From assembly GCA_023411645.1 (NCBI GenBank), contig JAEYON010000074.1:1-20967 (forward strand): DNA of 20,967 nt, read 5' to 3'. The notes beneath the pieces were generated by a model that searched no databases, was not told where the DNA came from, and was given only the letters and a program-made list of their open reading frames with translations. The first letter of the stretch is position 1. The number at the start of each line of letters is the position of its first letter. Positions 1 to 7,336 of this stretch are shown piece by piece. Made by a program: the position numbers and the translations under genes. Origin of the DNA: Bacillota bacterium (GTDB taxonomy: Bacteria; Bacillota; Clostridia; Acetivibrionales; DTU013).

Positions 1-1248
1 GAAACTACAATATTTACGGATGTTTATGGAAGCAATGCAGAATACGTCAAGGATGCATGCAATGATGCCGCGGTTATCCGTTGCGAGATGCTCGAGGAGA
101 AAACAGGAGTTTCTCTTGAACTGACAAAAAAGACCAGGGTGGACAACTGTTCATTGCTTGGCGGTGAAAGGATTCTATCCGGAATTGAGTCAAAAATAGG
201 CGGGGCGGTAATCCCTATGGGATTTGCAGGACCTGTACGCATCAACGGACAGTATGTTAAAGACGAGGATGTGTATATACCCCTGGCAACTAACGAAGCG
301 GCACTCATAGCCGGTGTGCAAAGAGGAATTAAGGCAATCAATATGTCCGGCGGATTAAAAACGCTGGTGCATTATGATGGTATGACAAGGGCGCCTCTGA
401 TTGAAGCGCCGGATATAGCTGAAGCGAGACGCTTTATTGAGCAGATTAAAACTGACAGGGAGCTGTTTGAAAGACTTGGCAAGCGTTCCAGGGATCCGTT
501 TGTGGTACTTGAGGAAATTGTGCCATATCAGTTGGGAACAAAGGTATTCCTTCGTATGAAGTTCAAGACCGGAGATGCAATGGGTATGAACGGCGTAACA
601 AAGGCAGCCGCAGACCTGACTCGTGCAATCCTCCAGGAGCTGCCGGATTGGCGTCTGCTGACTATCAGCAGCAATCTTTGCTCTGACAAGAAATCAGCGC
701 ATATCAATGTTCTTGATAACAGGGGCAAGGCAATCGAAACGGAAGTATTTATCCCTACTGAAGTCCTAAAGAAGGTATTCAAGGCAGGCGTAACCCCCAG
801 AAGCGTAGAGAAGGTGGTATTCCACAAGTGTTATCTCGGGTCTTGCTTCAGCGGTACCATCGGAGGCTTTAATGTAAATGCGGCCAATTCTATCGCCGCC
901 TTCTATGCGGCTACAGGGCAGGATCTGGCCCATGTTATCTCTTCTGCAAGCTGCTTTGTTCAGGCGGATGCAACGGATGACGGCGTTCATTTCATGGTAT
1001 CGCTGCCATGTATGGAGCTTGCAACCATAGGCGGAGGAACGATGTTCGGAACTGCAAAAGAGGCTTTGACTCTGATTGGATGCGGTGGATTTGGAAAGAG
1101 CGTTGACGATAACGATAACGTGTTGAGGCTGGCTGAAATAGCAGCTACCGCTGTTACCGCACTTGACCTGAACACGGCATGCGCACAGGCAGCAGGGTAC
1201 GAAATGGCAGATTCGCATGTAAAGCTTGCACGAGGCGAAGAAGCCTGA
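1..1248 (+). CDS. Hydroxymethylglutaryl-CoA reductase, class I type (5' end outside window)
   Basis: Reduces HMG-CoA to mevalonate with NAD(P)H in the mevalonate route to isoprenoids; cytosolic. The reading frame is open from base 1, so the start lies upstream; 415 residues are visible. The family's catalytic residues can be placed: Glu99 of the fragment in LATNEAAL, Lys230 in SDKKSAH, Asp308 in ATGQDLAH and His406 in DSHVKLARG near the C-terminus. IPMGFAGPV and DAMGMN match the class I (eukaryote/archaea-like) pattern, not the class II pattern (GIATNF, DAMGAN) of Gram-positive cocci. There is no long N-terminal membrane region in what is visible. No other mevalonate gene is seen here; the next gene is a regulator 185 bp downstream. 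Horizontal origin is possible but inferred. The enzyme assignment is firm; cofactor preference is not known. Confidence 0.92.
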   Translation, partial: ETTIFTDVYGSNAEYVKDACNDAAVIRCEMLEEKTGVSLELTKKTRVDNCSLLGGERILSGIESKIGGAVIPMGFAGPVRINGQYVKDEDVYIPLATNEAALIAGVQRGIKAINMSGGLKTLVHYDGMTRAPLIEAPDIAEARRFIEQIKTDRELFERLGKRSRDPFVVLEEIVPYQLGTKVFLRMKFKTGDAMGMNGVTKAAADLTRAILQELPDWRLLTISSNLCSDKKSAHINVLDNRGKAIETEVFIPTEVLKKVFKAGVTPRSVEKVVFHKCYLGSCFSGTIGGFNVNAANSIAAFYAATGQDLAHVISSASCFVQADATDDGVHFMVSLPCMELATIGGGTMFGTAKEALTLIGCGGFGKSVDDNDNVLRLAEIAATAVTALDLNTACAQAAGYEMADSHVKLARGEEA

Positions 1249-1262
1249 TGTGATTGTTGACA

Positions 1263-1295
1263 CCCGCACAAGTTCCGAAAAGGCATTTGTGCGGG
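1263..1295. repeat. 9-bp inverted repeat downstream of the HMG-CoA reductase gene
   Basis: CCCGCACAA at 1263-1271 and TTGTGCGGG at 1287-1295 form a perfect 9-bp stem with a 15-nt loop, 14 bases after the stop codon. There is no T-run after either side, so it is not a classical intrinsic terminator. It may be a 3' end-stabilising hairpin. Confidence 0.5.
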
Positions 1296-1345
1296 GAATT
1301 CAAAGATTAACAAAAACGAAGAGTTAACTGTCCACATAAAATGGA

Positions 1346-1375
1346 TTACATAATATACTGAGGCTATGATATACT
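1346..1375 (+). promoter_or_regulatory. Possible sigma-A promoter for the response regulator gene
   Basis: TTACAT (1346-1351) and TATACT (1370-1375) are separated by 18 nt, about 58 bases before the TTG start. An 8-bp direct repeat ATATACTG (1353-1360 and 1369-1376) overlaps the spacer and the -10 box. The match is moderate and not decisive. Confidence 0.35.
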
Positions 1376-1432
1376 GGATTCGAACAAGTACCAGAATGCG
1401 TAAGTGATTAAGTATCCTGGAGGTATTGCGAA

Positions 1433-3094
1433 TTGATTAAGGCTGTATTGGTTGATGATGAAACGTTAGTAAAGGTGGGCCTGAAATCACTTGCCGATTG
1501 GGAGCAACTTGGCTATGAAATTGTTGCTGAGGGAAGCAACGGGGAGGAAGGGCTTGAGTTAATAAAAAAACACAATCCACAACTGGTGATCACAGATATT
1601 GTGATGCCAAAAATGGATGGTATTGAAATGATGTGCAAAACGAAGGAGTACGACCCGAACATTCAGGTGATTGTCCTGAGCAGCTATGATGAATTCCAGT
1701 TGGTAAGAAGAGCAATGAAGCTTGGCGCATGGGATTATATTTTAAAGCTTAACATCAGTAAGGAGTCAATGAATGAAATCCTGGAAAGAGTCAAAGAAAC
1801 CATTGTTCCCTTAAATAATAATGTGGATGAAGTAAAGCAGAGAGACCCGGTTAACAATTATGACAACTGGAGTCTTTCTGCGTTAAGACAGGTTTTCCTC
1901 AAAGGTATAATTGAAAACAGCATCAGAGATGATGCTGATATCAGGGCAAGACTTAAGCTTCTTAATATGCGTTTCAATGAGAGTAAAATGCGCCTTTGCA
2001 TTATTGAGACAAATCTGTATTCTTTAAAGGAAAAATATTGTGACAATCAGGATATAAGACAAATAGACATTATGCTCACAGAAATACTTACGGAGATAGG
2101 AAATGAATTTTTCTCCGGATATTTTCTGAAATGGTCATTTGGAGAGTACGTTCTGGTGTACTCCATGGATAATGAGTCAGACGAAGAAATCTCGGAACGC
2201 ACAGCTACCATGTGCAGTACAATTATTGAGATGATAAAGAAATATATGAATCTAGATGCTGCTATTGGGATTAGCAATATATGCGCAGGGTACCGTGGAC
2301 TTCCCGAGGCGTTCAGGCAGGCGAATGAAGCAATTAAGGACATGTTTTACAGTGGATACGGGAGAGTCTTTTATTACGAGAATGAAAAAGGCACTGCCGC
2401 TGACAATACAGAAGAAAATGAATTCTTTGTACATTTGAAGGAAGAACTGCCTAAGGCTATATCGCTTTTTGACATAACGGGCATTAAAAATCTTTTTCAA
2501 ACCTTCCGTAATGAAATTGAAGGAAGGATTATGGAGAAAAGCGAAATTTATGACCTTTGCACACAGGCGTTTTGCTTGTGTGATATTCATATGGGGGATC
2601 AATGGCATCATTTCAAAAAGAAGCTTGACAATGATGAGATTAAGATTGAAACGGTTTATTCTATGCGCACTATATCAGAGATCTCCGAGTGGCTTACTAA
2701 TTTTTGCAGCCGCGTAATAGAATATATGGATGAATGTAAAAAGGACGATAAGCATGTAATGATTGTCAGAGCTAAGAACTATATTATAGAAAATATTGAA
2801 AGAGCCATCAATCTTAAGGAAGTCGCAGATCACCTCAGCATCAGCGAAGGGTACTTAAGCGGACTTTTTAGTAAGCAAGCCGGAATGTGCTTTACAGAGT
2901 ATGTCAATGAGGTGAAGATTGAAAGGGCGCAGCAGTTTATCCGACAGGGACAGTATAAAATTTACGAAATCTCATACATGCTCGGTTACGATAATGCCTG
3001 CTATTTCAGCAAGGTTTTCAAAAAAATTACCGGTTTTACACCGACAGAATATCAGCAGCGCTGCTTTGTAGAACAAAATACTGAAAGCGCGTAA
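1433..3094 (+). CDS. Response regulator with AraC-type DNA-binding domain (YesN family)
   Basis: A 553-residue transcription regulator. The receiver domain (about residues 1-120) has the acidic pair Asp8/Asp9, the phospho-acceptor Asp55 in ITDIVMP, Ser83 and Lys105. The usual Lys-Pro after beta-5 is Lys-Leu here. A long central region (about 130-440) is typical of YesN-like proteins. The C-terminus (about 445-545) is a double helix-turn-helix AraC domain with INLKEVADHLSISEGYLSGLF and the family ending GFTPTEYQQ. The start is TTG at 1433, set by TGGAGGT at 1418-1424, 8 nt upstream. YesN regulators usually pair with a YesM-type histidine kinase next to them. None is present here, so this is an orphan, or its kinase is elsewhere. 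Targets are unknown; the exporter operon downstream has its own promoter. Confidence 0.92.
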   Translation: MIKAVLVDDETLVKVGLKSLADWEQLGYEIVAEGSNGEEGLELIKKHNPQLVITDIVMPKMDGIEMMCKTKEYDPNIQVIVLSSYDEFQLVRRAMKLGAWDYILKLNISKESMNEILERVKETIVPLNNNVDEVKQRDPVNNYDNWSLSALRQVFLKGIIENSIRDDADIRARLKLLNMRFNESKMRLCIIETNLYSLKEKYCDNQDIRQIDIMLTEILTEIGNEFFSGYFLKWSFGEYVLVYSMDNESDEEISERTATMCSTIIEMIKKYMNLDAAIGISNICAGYRGLPEAFRQANEAIKDMFYSGYGRVFYYENEKGTAADNTEENEFFVHLKEELPKAISLFDITGIKNLFQTFRNEIEGRIMEKSEIYDLCTQAFCLCDIHMGDQWHHFKKKLDNDEIKIETVYSMRTISEISEWLTNFCSRVIEYMDECKKDDKHVMIVRAKNYIIENIERAINLKEVADHLSISEGYLSGLFSKQAGMCFTEYVNEVKIERAQQFIRQGQYKIYEISYMLGYDNACYFSKVFKKITGFTPTEYQQRCFVEQNTESA

Positions 3095-3168
3095 GCAGGT
3101 TACCAGGCAAATAAAGAACTAAATGAAAGCGTATTTATTACATAATTATTACAAATATAAAAAAAGGT

Positions 3169-3197
3169 TTGCACATCTCGGAAATATTTAGTATATT
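3169..3197 (+). promoter_or_regulatory. Sigma-A promoter of the leader-peptide/ABC exporter unit
   Basis: TTGCAC (3169-3174), a 17-nt spacer and TATATT (3192-3197) make a good housekeeping promoter. Transcription should begin near 3204, where TGTGC-TCTC-GCACA (3204-3217) would form a small 5' hairpin before the RBS. This 5' hairpin could protect the leader transcript from decay. Confidence 0.8.
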
Positions 3198-3241
3198 AAT
3201 TTATGTGCTCTCGCACAAATCTTTCAAAGGAGGTCGCGTAG

Positions 3242-3325
3242 ATGTCAGTAAGAAATAAGCTTGTTATTGCAACCCATTTTAATAGATCTAAATACGCGGC
3301 CTATATATCTGCTATTTATAGCTAA
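3242..3325 (+). CDS. 27-residue leader peptide, probable attenuator ORF for the ABC exporter
   Basis: ATG at 3242 follows AAAGGAGGT (3226-3234) with 7-nt spacing, one of the strongest RBSs in the window. The ORF has 27 codons and stops with TAA at 3323. It begins MSVRNKLVIATHFNRSK and ends YISAIYS; it has no signal peptide, double-glycine or Cys motif that would suggest an exported peptide. It sits alone between a strong promoter and an intrinsic terminator, about 250 bases before a heterodimeric ABC exporter. Known parallel: Bacillus subtilis bmrB, a small leader ORF that controls bmrCD by ribosome-mediated transcription attenuation. Residues Val8, Ile9 and Thr11 fall at the same positions as in the ErmC leader peptide, where macrolides stall the ribosome at Ile9. 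A regulatory role is inferred; a free bioactive peptide is the main alternative. Confidence 0.7.
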   Translation: MSVRNKLVIATHFNRSKYAAYISAIYS

Positions 3326-3358
3326 TACATTATTCTGCTTGAGTCAGACCATAGGCGC
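3296..3358 (+). promoter_or_regulatory. Possible antiterminator pairing (leader ORF with terminator 5' arm)
   Basis: GCCTAT (3299-3304), inside the last third of the leader ORF, is complementary to ATAGGC (3351-3356), the 5' arm of the following terminator. With one bulged G (3298) the pairing extends to 3296-3297 with 3357-3358, giving 8 bp. A ribosome stalled early in the leader would leave it free to form; a ribosome finishing the ORF would cover it. ATAAGC (3255-3260) can likewise pair with the 3' arm (3363-3368). Six-base matches alone can be chance; the arrangement is the argument. Confidence 0.45.
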
Positions 3359-3383
3359 AAATGCTTATGGTCTTATTTTAATT
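3347..3383 (+). terminator. Intrinsic terminator between leader ORF and ABC exporter genes
   Basis: GACCATAGGC (3347-3356), a 6-nt loop and GCTTATGGTC (3363-3372) form a 10-bp stem with one G-T pair, followed by TTATTTTAATT. It starts 21 nt after the leader ORF stop. The next gene starts at 3576 with no clear promoter seen in between, so reading through it would be needed for exporter expression. The stretch 3384-3575 holds no recognisable gene. Confidence 0.8.
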
Positions 3384-3575
3384 CAATCGACAAATACCCA
3401 TAGATGGAAATAGGATTTACCAAGGACCAAAGCTGGAAATGACAACGGTCTGCAATTATCTACTCCAGAGATGTTGCAGCAGGCAATTACCCTGTTATGG
3501 CTGTGAAGTGTTATATCAAGTGACTGAATTTGTATTAGAAAAGAAGCAGAGAAGTTGAGAAATGGAGGGACATTT

Positions 3576-5375
3576 TTGAAGAAGCTAAAACTGCTGTTCA
3601 AATTTATGGAAGGCAACAGGATGATTTACCTTGGAGCGACGATTTCAATGATCCTTGCGACTTTGTTTACCACTGCATTACCGATTGTAATGAGAGGGAT
3701 CATCGACTCAGTGATAGGGAGCGAGCCTATTTCACTTCCTGGTTGGATTACAGAGCGTATCCAACTGATCGGAGGGCGAAACAAGCTTGTCGAAAACCTT
3801 TTAGCGGTATGCAGCATACTGGTCATTCTGACAATTTGCCAGGGAGTTTTTCAGTTTTTAAAAGGGAAGCTTGTTGCTATAGCAGCTGAGAATTCAGGGA
3901 AAAAAATTCGTGACAGCTTGTATAATCATCTGCAGCATCTGCCGTATGACTATCATGTAAAATCTCAGGCAGGAGACCTTATACAGCGCTGCACATCCGA
4001 TGTTGAAACTGTAAGAAGCTTTGTTTCGGGACAATTCATTGAATTGATACAGTCGATAATATCATTTACATGCGTACTGACGGTAATGTTCACAATTAGT
4101 GCTGTTTATACTGCGGTTTCGCTTATAATGGTGCCATTTATACTTATGTTCACTGTTAAGTTTTTTACCGGAATACAGAAGACTTTCAAGCTGACGGATG
4201 AGGCGGAGGGCAGCATGTCCTCCTCTTTGCAGGAAAATTTCAATGGGGCACGCGTTGTTAGGGCGTTTGGTACCCAAACCTTTGAGATCGAAAAGTTTGA
4301 AGGAAAAAGTAAAGAGTACAGAGATTACATCCTGAAAATAGTTAAGTTGATGTCCAGCTTCTGGTCCAATTCGGATCTGATGTGTATGCTGCAGTTTGGC
4401 GCCGTACTCCTCGCAGGTGTCTACATGACGGTGTCGGGCAGTATTACTCTTGGAACTATGACAGCTTTCTCAGCTCTTGCAGGCATGTTGATCTGGCCTG
4501 TCCGGCAGCTTGGACAGATATTGTCCTTCATGGGGCAGTCCTTTGTGGCGTTGGACAGACTGCAGGAGATATTTGATGTGGTGCCTGAGTGTGAAGCAGA
4601 GCATGAATATGAACCGGCTATAAAGGGCGTCATTGAATTTGATCATGTGTATTTTGAATACGAGAAAGGGAAGCCCTTGCTTGATGATATTTCTTTTAAG
4701 ATCGAGCGGGGGAAAACCATATCCATACTCGGTTCTACCGGTTCAGGGAAAAGCTCCCTTGTTCATCTGCTGCTCAGGCTGTATGACTGCACCGGAGGCT
4801 CTATAAAGCTGGACGGGGTGGATATTAAGAGTATTAATAAAAAATGGCTGAGAAAAAATGTAGGGATTGTTCTTCAGGAGCCTTTCCTGTTTTCCAAGTC
4901 TGTTAAGGAAAATATCGGTATCGCTAAACCCGGCGCAAGCGAGGATGAGATCTTTGCGGCATCAGCTACTGCCTCTGTTCACGATACCATACAGGGCTTT
5001 GAAAATGGCTATGACACAATGGTAGGAGAAAGAGGAGTAACTCTCTCGGGAGGCCAGAGACAAAGGCTCGCCATTGCCAGAACCATCATCAGGGATGTGC
5101 CGATACTTATTTTTGATGACTCCTTGAGTGCTGTGGATATGGAAACAGATGCCGCTATCAGGAAAGCTCTGAAGGAAAGAAGAAAAGACGTGACAACAAT
5201 TATTATTTCTCACCGTATTACAACACTTGCCGAAGCGGACAGGATTTTTGTAATGGAGAATGGGAAGATCAGCCAGTCCGGCACTCATGAGCAGTTGATA
5301 GCACAAGATGGCTTATATAAAAGAGTATGGCATATACAGAATTCACTTGAGGAGGAGCTTGAAGAGGTTGTCTGA
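3576..5375 (+). CDS. ABC exporter half-transporter, degenerate-site subunit (BmrC-like)
   Basis: A 599-residue membrane protein with an N-terminal six-helix transmembrane domain (about 1-320) and a nucleotide-binding domain (about 335-580). The Walker A is GSTGSGKSS (386-394), the Q-loop is LQEPF, the signature is a canonical LSGGQ (490-494) and the H-loop is ISHR. The Walker B region reads LIFDDS: Asp515 stands where catalytic Glu is expected. That is the known mark of the degenerate subunit in heterodimeric exporters (TM287, BmrC). The start is TTG at 3576 because GGAGGG (3564-3569) lies 6 nt upstream; an upstream TTG at 3555 lacks a comparable site. It is followed 49 bases later by its partner gene. 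Likely substrates are hydrophobic drugs or lipids, inferred from family. Expression is probably controlled by the leader attenuator upstream. Confidence 0.92.
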   Translation: MKKLKLLFKFMEGNRMIYLGATISMILATLFTTALPIVMRGIIDSVIGSEPISLPGWITERIQLIGGRNKLVENLLAVCSILVILTICQGVFQFLKGKLVAIAAENSGKKIRDSLYNHLQHLPYDYHVKSQAGDLIQRCTSDVETVRSFVSGQFIELIQSIISFTCVLTVMFTISAVYTAVSLIMVPFILMFTVKFFTGIQKTFKLTDEAEGSMSSSLQENFNGARVVRAFGTQTFEIEKFEGKSKEYRDYILKIVKLMSSFWSNSDLMCMLQFGAVLLAGVYMTVSGSITLGTMTAFSALAGMLIWPVRQLGQILSFMGQSFVALDRLQEIFDVVPECEAEHEYEPAIKGVIEFDHVYFEYEKGKPLLDDISFKIERGKTISILGSTGSGKSSLVHLLLRLYDCTGGSIKLDGVDIKSINKKWLRKNVGIVLQEPFLFSKSVKENIGIAKPGASEDEIFAASATASVHDTIQGFENGYDTMVGERGVTLSGGQRQRLAIARTIIRDVPILIFDDSLSAVDMETDAAIRKALKERRKDVTTIIISHRITTLAEADRIFVMENGKISQSGTHEQLIAQDGLYKRVWHIQNSLEEELEEVV

Positions 5376-5424
5376 CGGGTCAGATACCAGGCATTGCACA
5401 TAGTAAAGATAGGAGTTGATAACT

Positions 5425-7263
5425 ATGCACCATGATGAACAGGAATACAGCAAAGAGTTTGATATAGCTCTGTGGAAAAAGCTATTGGGCTATATTGTTC
5501 CTTATAAAAAAGATCTAATCGTATTGTTCACTTTCCTTGTAGGAATTGGAGCCATAGATGCGATTTATCCGTTGTTTACAAAATATGCTGTCGATAAATT
5601 TATTGTTGCAGAATCACTGGATGGTTTTTTCCCTTTTTGCGGAGTATTAGCGGCAGCTGCAGTTATGCAGGCTATCAATGTGAGATTTATGATAAAGCTG
5701 GCGGGAAAAATTGAAGCCAGCGTTCCCCACGATCTTCGGATGATAGCTTTCAAGCGATTGCAGGAGCTGCCTCTGACATATTATGACCATACGCCAACCG
5801 GATGGTTGATGGCTCGTATGACTTCAGATATAAAAAGACTGGGTGCCAGTGCATCCTGGCACCTTGTTGATATGGTGTGGGCGTTGTCCATTATGTTCCT
5901 AATGCTCATACTTATGTTTATTGTAAATTGGTCTCTTGCACTGATTGTTCTTGCGGCATTGCCATTTCTGATTGCAATCAGCTTTTTCTTCCAAGGCAGG
6001 ATACTGAAAAGATACCGCCAGGTCAGAAAACTGAATTCTCATGTAACGAATGCCTTCAGCGAAGGTATTATGGGAGCAAGGACTGTTAAAACGTTGGTAC
6101 GAGAAGAGGAGTGCCTGAAGGAGTTTGCCGGGGTTACCAAGGAGTTCAGAGATTATTCGGTGCAGTCTGCGACCTTGTCATCACTGTATACACCTGCAAT
6201 AATTCTGCTTGGGAGTATAGCCACGGCTCTAATACTCTGGAAGGGGGGAGCGGGAGTTCACCTGGGAGGAATCAGCCTTGGTACCCTTCTTGCTTTTACT
6301 TCATACACGACTCAATTTTTCGAGCCTGTAAAGCAATTTGCCAGGGTTTTTAATGAACTGCTTTACTCGCAAGCTTCTGCCGAACGCGTATTTTCTCTGA
6401 TTGAGACTGAGGTGGATATTGCCGACAGTAATGCTGTTGTCGAGAAGTATGGTGATATGTTCTATTCCACTCGCGAAAACTGGCCGGAATTAAAGGGCAG
6501 CATTCGTTTTGAGAATGTATCATTTTCCTATAAGGATGGCGAAAATGTTCTGGAGGATTTCAGCCTGGATGTTAAGGAAGGGGAAACCATCGCTCTTGTA
6601 GGCGAGACAGGATCAGGTAAAACTACTATCGTTAACCTCGCATGCCGTTTCTATGAACCTACCAAAGGATCTATTCTGATTGACGGAACGGATTACAGGG
6701 AAAGACCGCTTTTGTGGCTCTATTCAAACCTGGGTTATGTACTTCAGGAACCTCACCTGTTCAGCGGAACGGTTAAGGATAACATCGCTTATGGGCGTCA
6801 GGATGCAAAGGAAGAGGACATCATTAATGCTGCAAAGCTTGTGAATGCGCATGAATTTATTATGAAGCTGGATAATGGCTATGATACAGAGGTGGGTGAA
6901 AGGGGCGGCAGACTGTCAACCGGTCAGAAACAGTTGATTTCCTTTGCCCGGGCAATATTAGCCAACCCACGCTTATTTGTACTGGATGAAGCAACATCGT
7001 CTGTCGATACGGAAACGGAACAGCTGATACAGGAAGCAATTCATAAGGTCCTTAGCGGGAGAACCAGCTTCATCATTGCCCACAGACTGTCAACAATCCG
7101 TTCGGCAGACAGGATACTTGTTATTGATAATGGGAAGGTGGCTGAAGAAGGAACACATAAGCAGCTTCTTAGCCGAAAGGGGTACTATTACAGACTTTAC
7201 ACTAACCAGTTCATGGAGGAAAGACAGAGCACGATTTATGATAACAAGCTGCAGATTGGATAA
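5425..7263 (+). CDS. ABC exporter half-transporter, catalytic-site subunit (BmrD-like)
   Basis: A 612-residue partner of the preceding half-transporter: transmembrane domain (about 1-335), a longer linker typical of BmrD-type subunits, and a nucleotide-binding domain (about 360-590). The Walker A is GETGSGKTT (393-401). Walker B ends LDEATSS with a true catalytic Glu522, but the signature is LSTGQ (497-501), not LSGGQ. The H-loop is IIAHR. This defect complements that of the first subunit, so the heterodimer would have one active site (this Walker A/B with the partner's LSGGQ) and one inactive site. ATG at 5425 is chosen because AGGAG (5411-5415) lies 9 nt upstream; a TTG at 5416 would abut the RBS. 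It probably shares one transcript with the preceding gene. Drug export is inferred. Confidence 0.92.
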   Translation: MHHDEQEYSKEFDIALWKKLLGYIVPYKKDLIVLFTFLVGIGAIDAIYPLFTKYAVDKFIVAESLDGFFPFCGVLAAAAVMQAINVRFMIKLAGKIEASVPHDLRMIAFKRLQELPLTYYDHTPTGWLMARMTSDIKRLGASASWHLVDMVWALSIMFLMLILMFIVNWSLALIVLAALPFLIAISFFFQGRILKRYRQVRKLNSHVTNAFSEGIMGARTVKTLVREEECLKEFAGVTKEFRDYSVQSATLSSLYTPAIILLGSIATALILWKGGAGVHLGGISLGTLLAFTSYTTQFFEPVKQFARVFNELLYSQASAERVFSLIETEVDIADSNAVVEKYGDMFYSTRENWPELKGSIRFENVSFSYKDGENVLEDFSLDVKEGETIALVGETGSGKTTIVNLACRFYEPTKGSILIDGTDYRERPLLWLYSNLGYVLQEPHLFSGTVKDNIAYGRQDAKEEDIINAAKLVNAHEFIMKLDNGYDTEVGERGGRLSTGQKQLISFARAILANPRLFVLDEATSSVDTETEQLIQEAIHKVLSGRTSFIIAHRLSTIRSADRILVIDNGKVAEEGTHKQLLSRKGYYYRLYTNQFMEERQSTIYDNKLQIG

Positions 7264-7307
7264 AAAAGGAGTGCTGTACGCTGCTTTTAACAGTTTTACA
7301 GCACTCC
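7262..7307 (-). terminator. Terminator between convergent exporter and Na+/phosphate symporter genes
   Basis: GGAGTGCTGTA (7268-7278) and TACAGCACTCC (7297-7307) form a perfect 11-bp stem. On the minus strand it is followed by six T (complement of 7262-7267), a strong terminator for the symporter gene. On the plus strand the T-run is poor, though the hairpin may still end the exporter transcript, whose stop codon is 5 bases away. Confidence 0.85.
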
Positions 7308-7336
7308 CCGTCTGTACTTTTCTAGACCAAGTTTTC

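Noticed and set aside
1263..1295. Terminator call for the HMG-CoA reductase gene
   Set aside because: The stem is good but no T-run follows, so it was listed only as a repeat.
528..1337. Minus-strand frames over the HMG-CoA reductase gene
   Set aside because: They are shadows of a well-supported coding frame, without RBS or family likeness.
3437..3558. Cys-rich 39-codon frame just before the first ABC gene
   Set aside because: It has no RBS at its ATG, its frame overlaps the region before the true TTG start, and no family is recognisable. It is likely chance.
3555..3575. Upstream TTG start for the first ABC subunit
   Set aside because: The GGAGGG at 3564-3569 lies inside this extension and is correctly placed for TTG at 3576.
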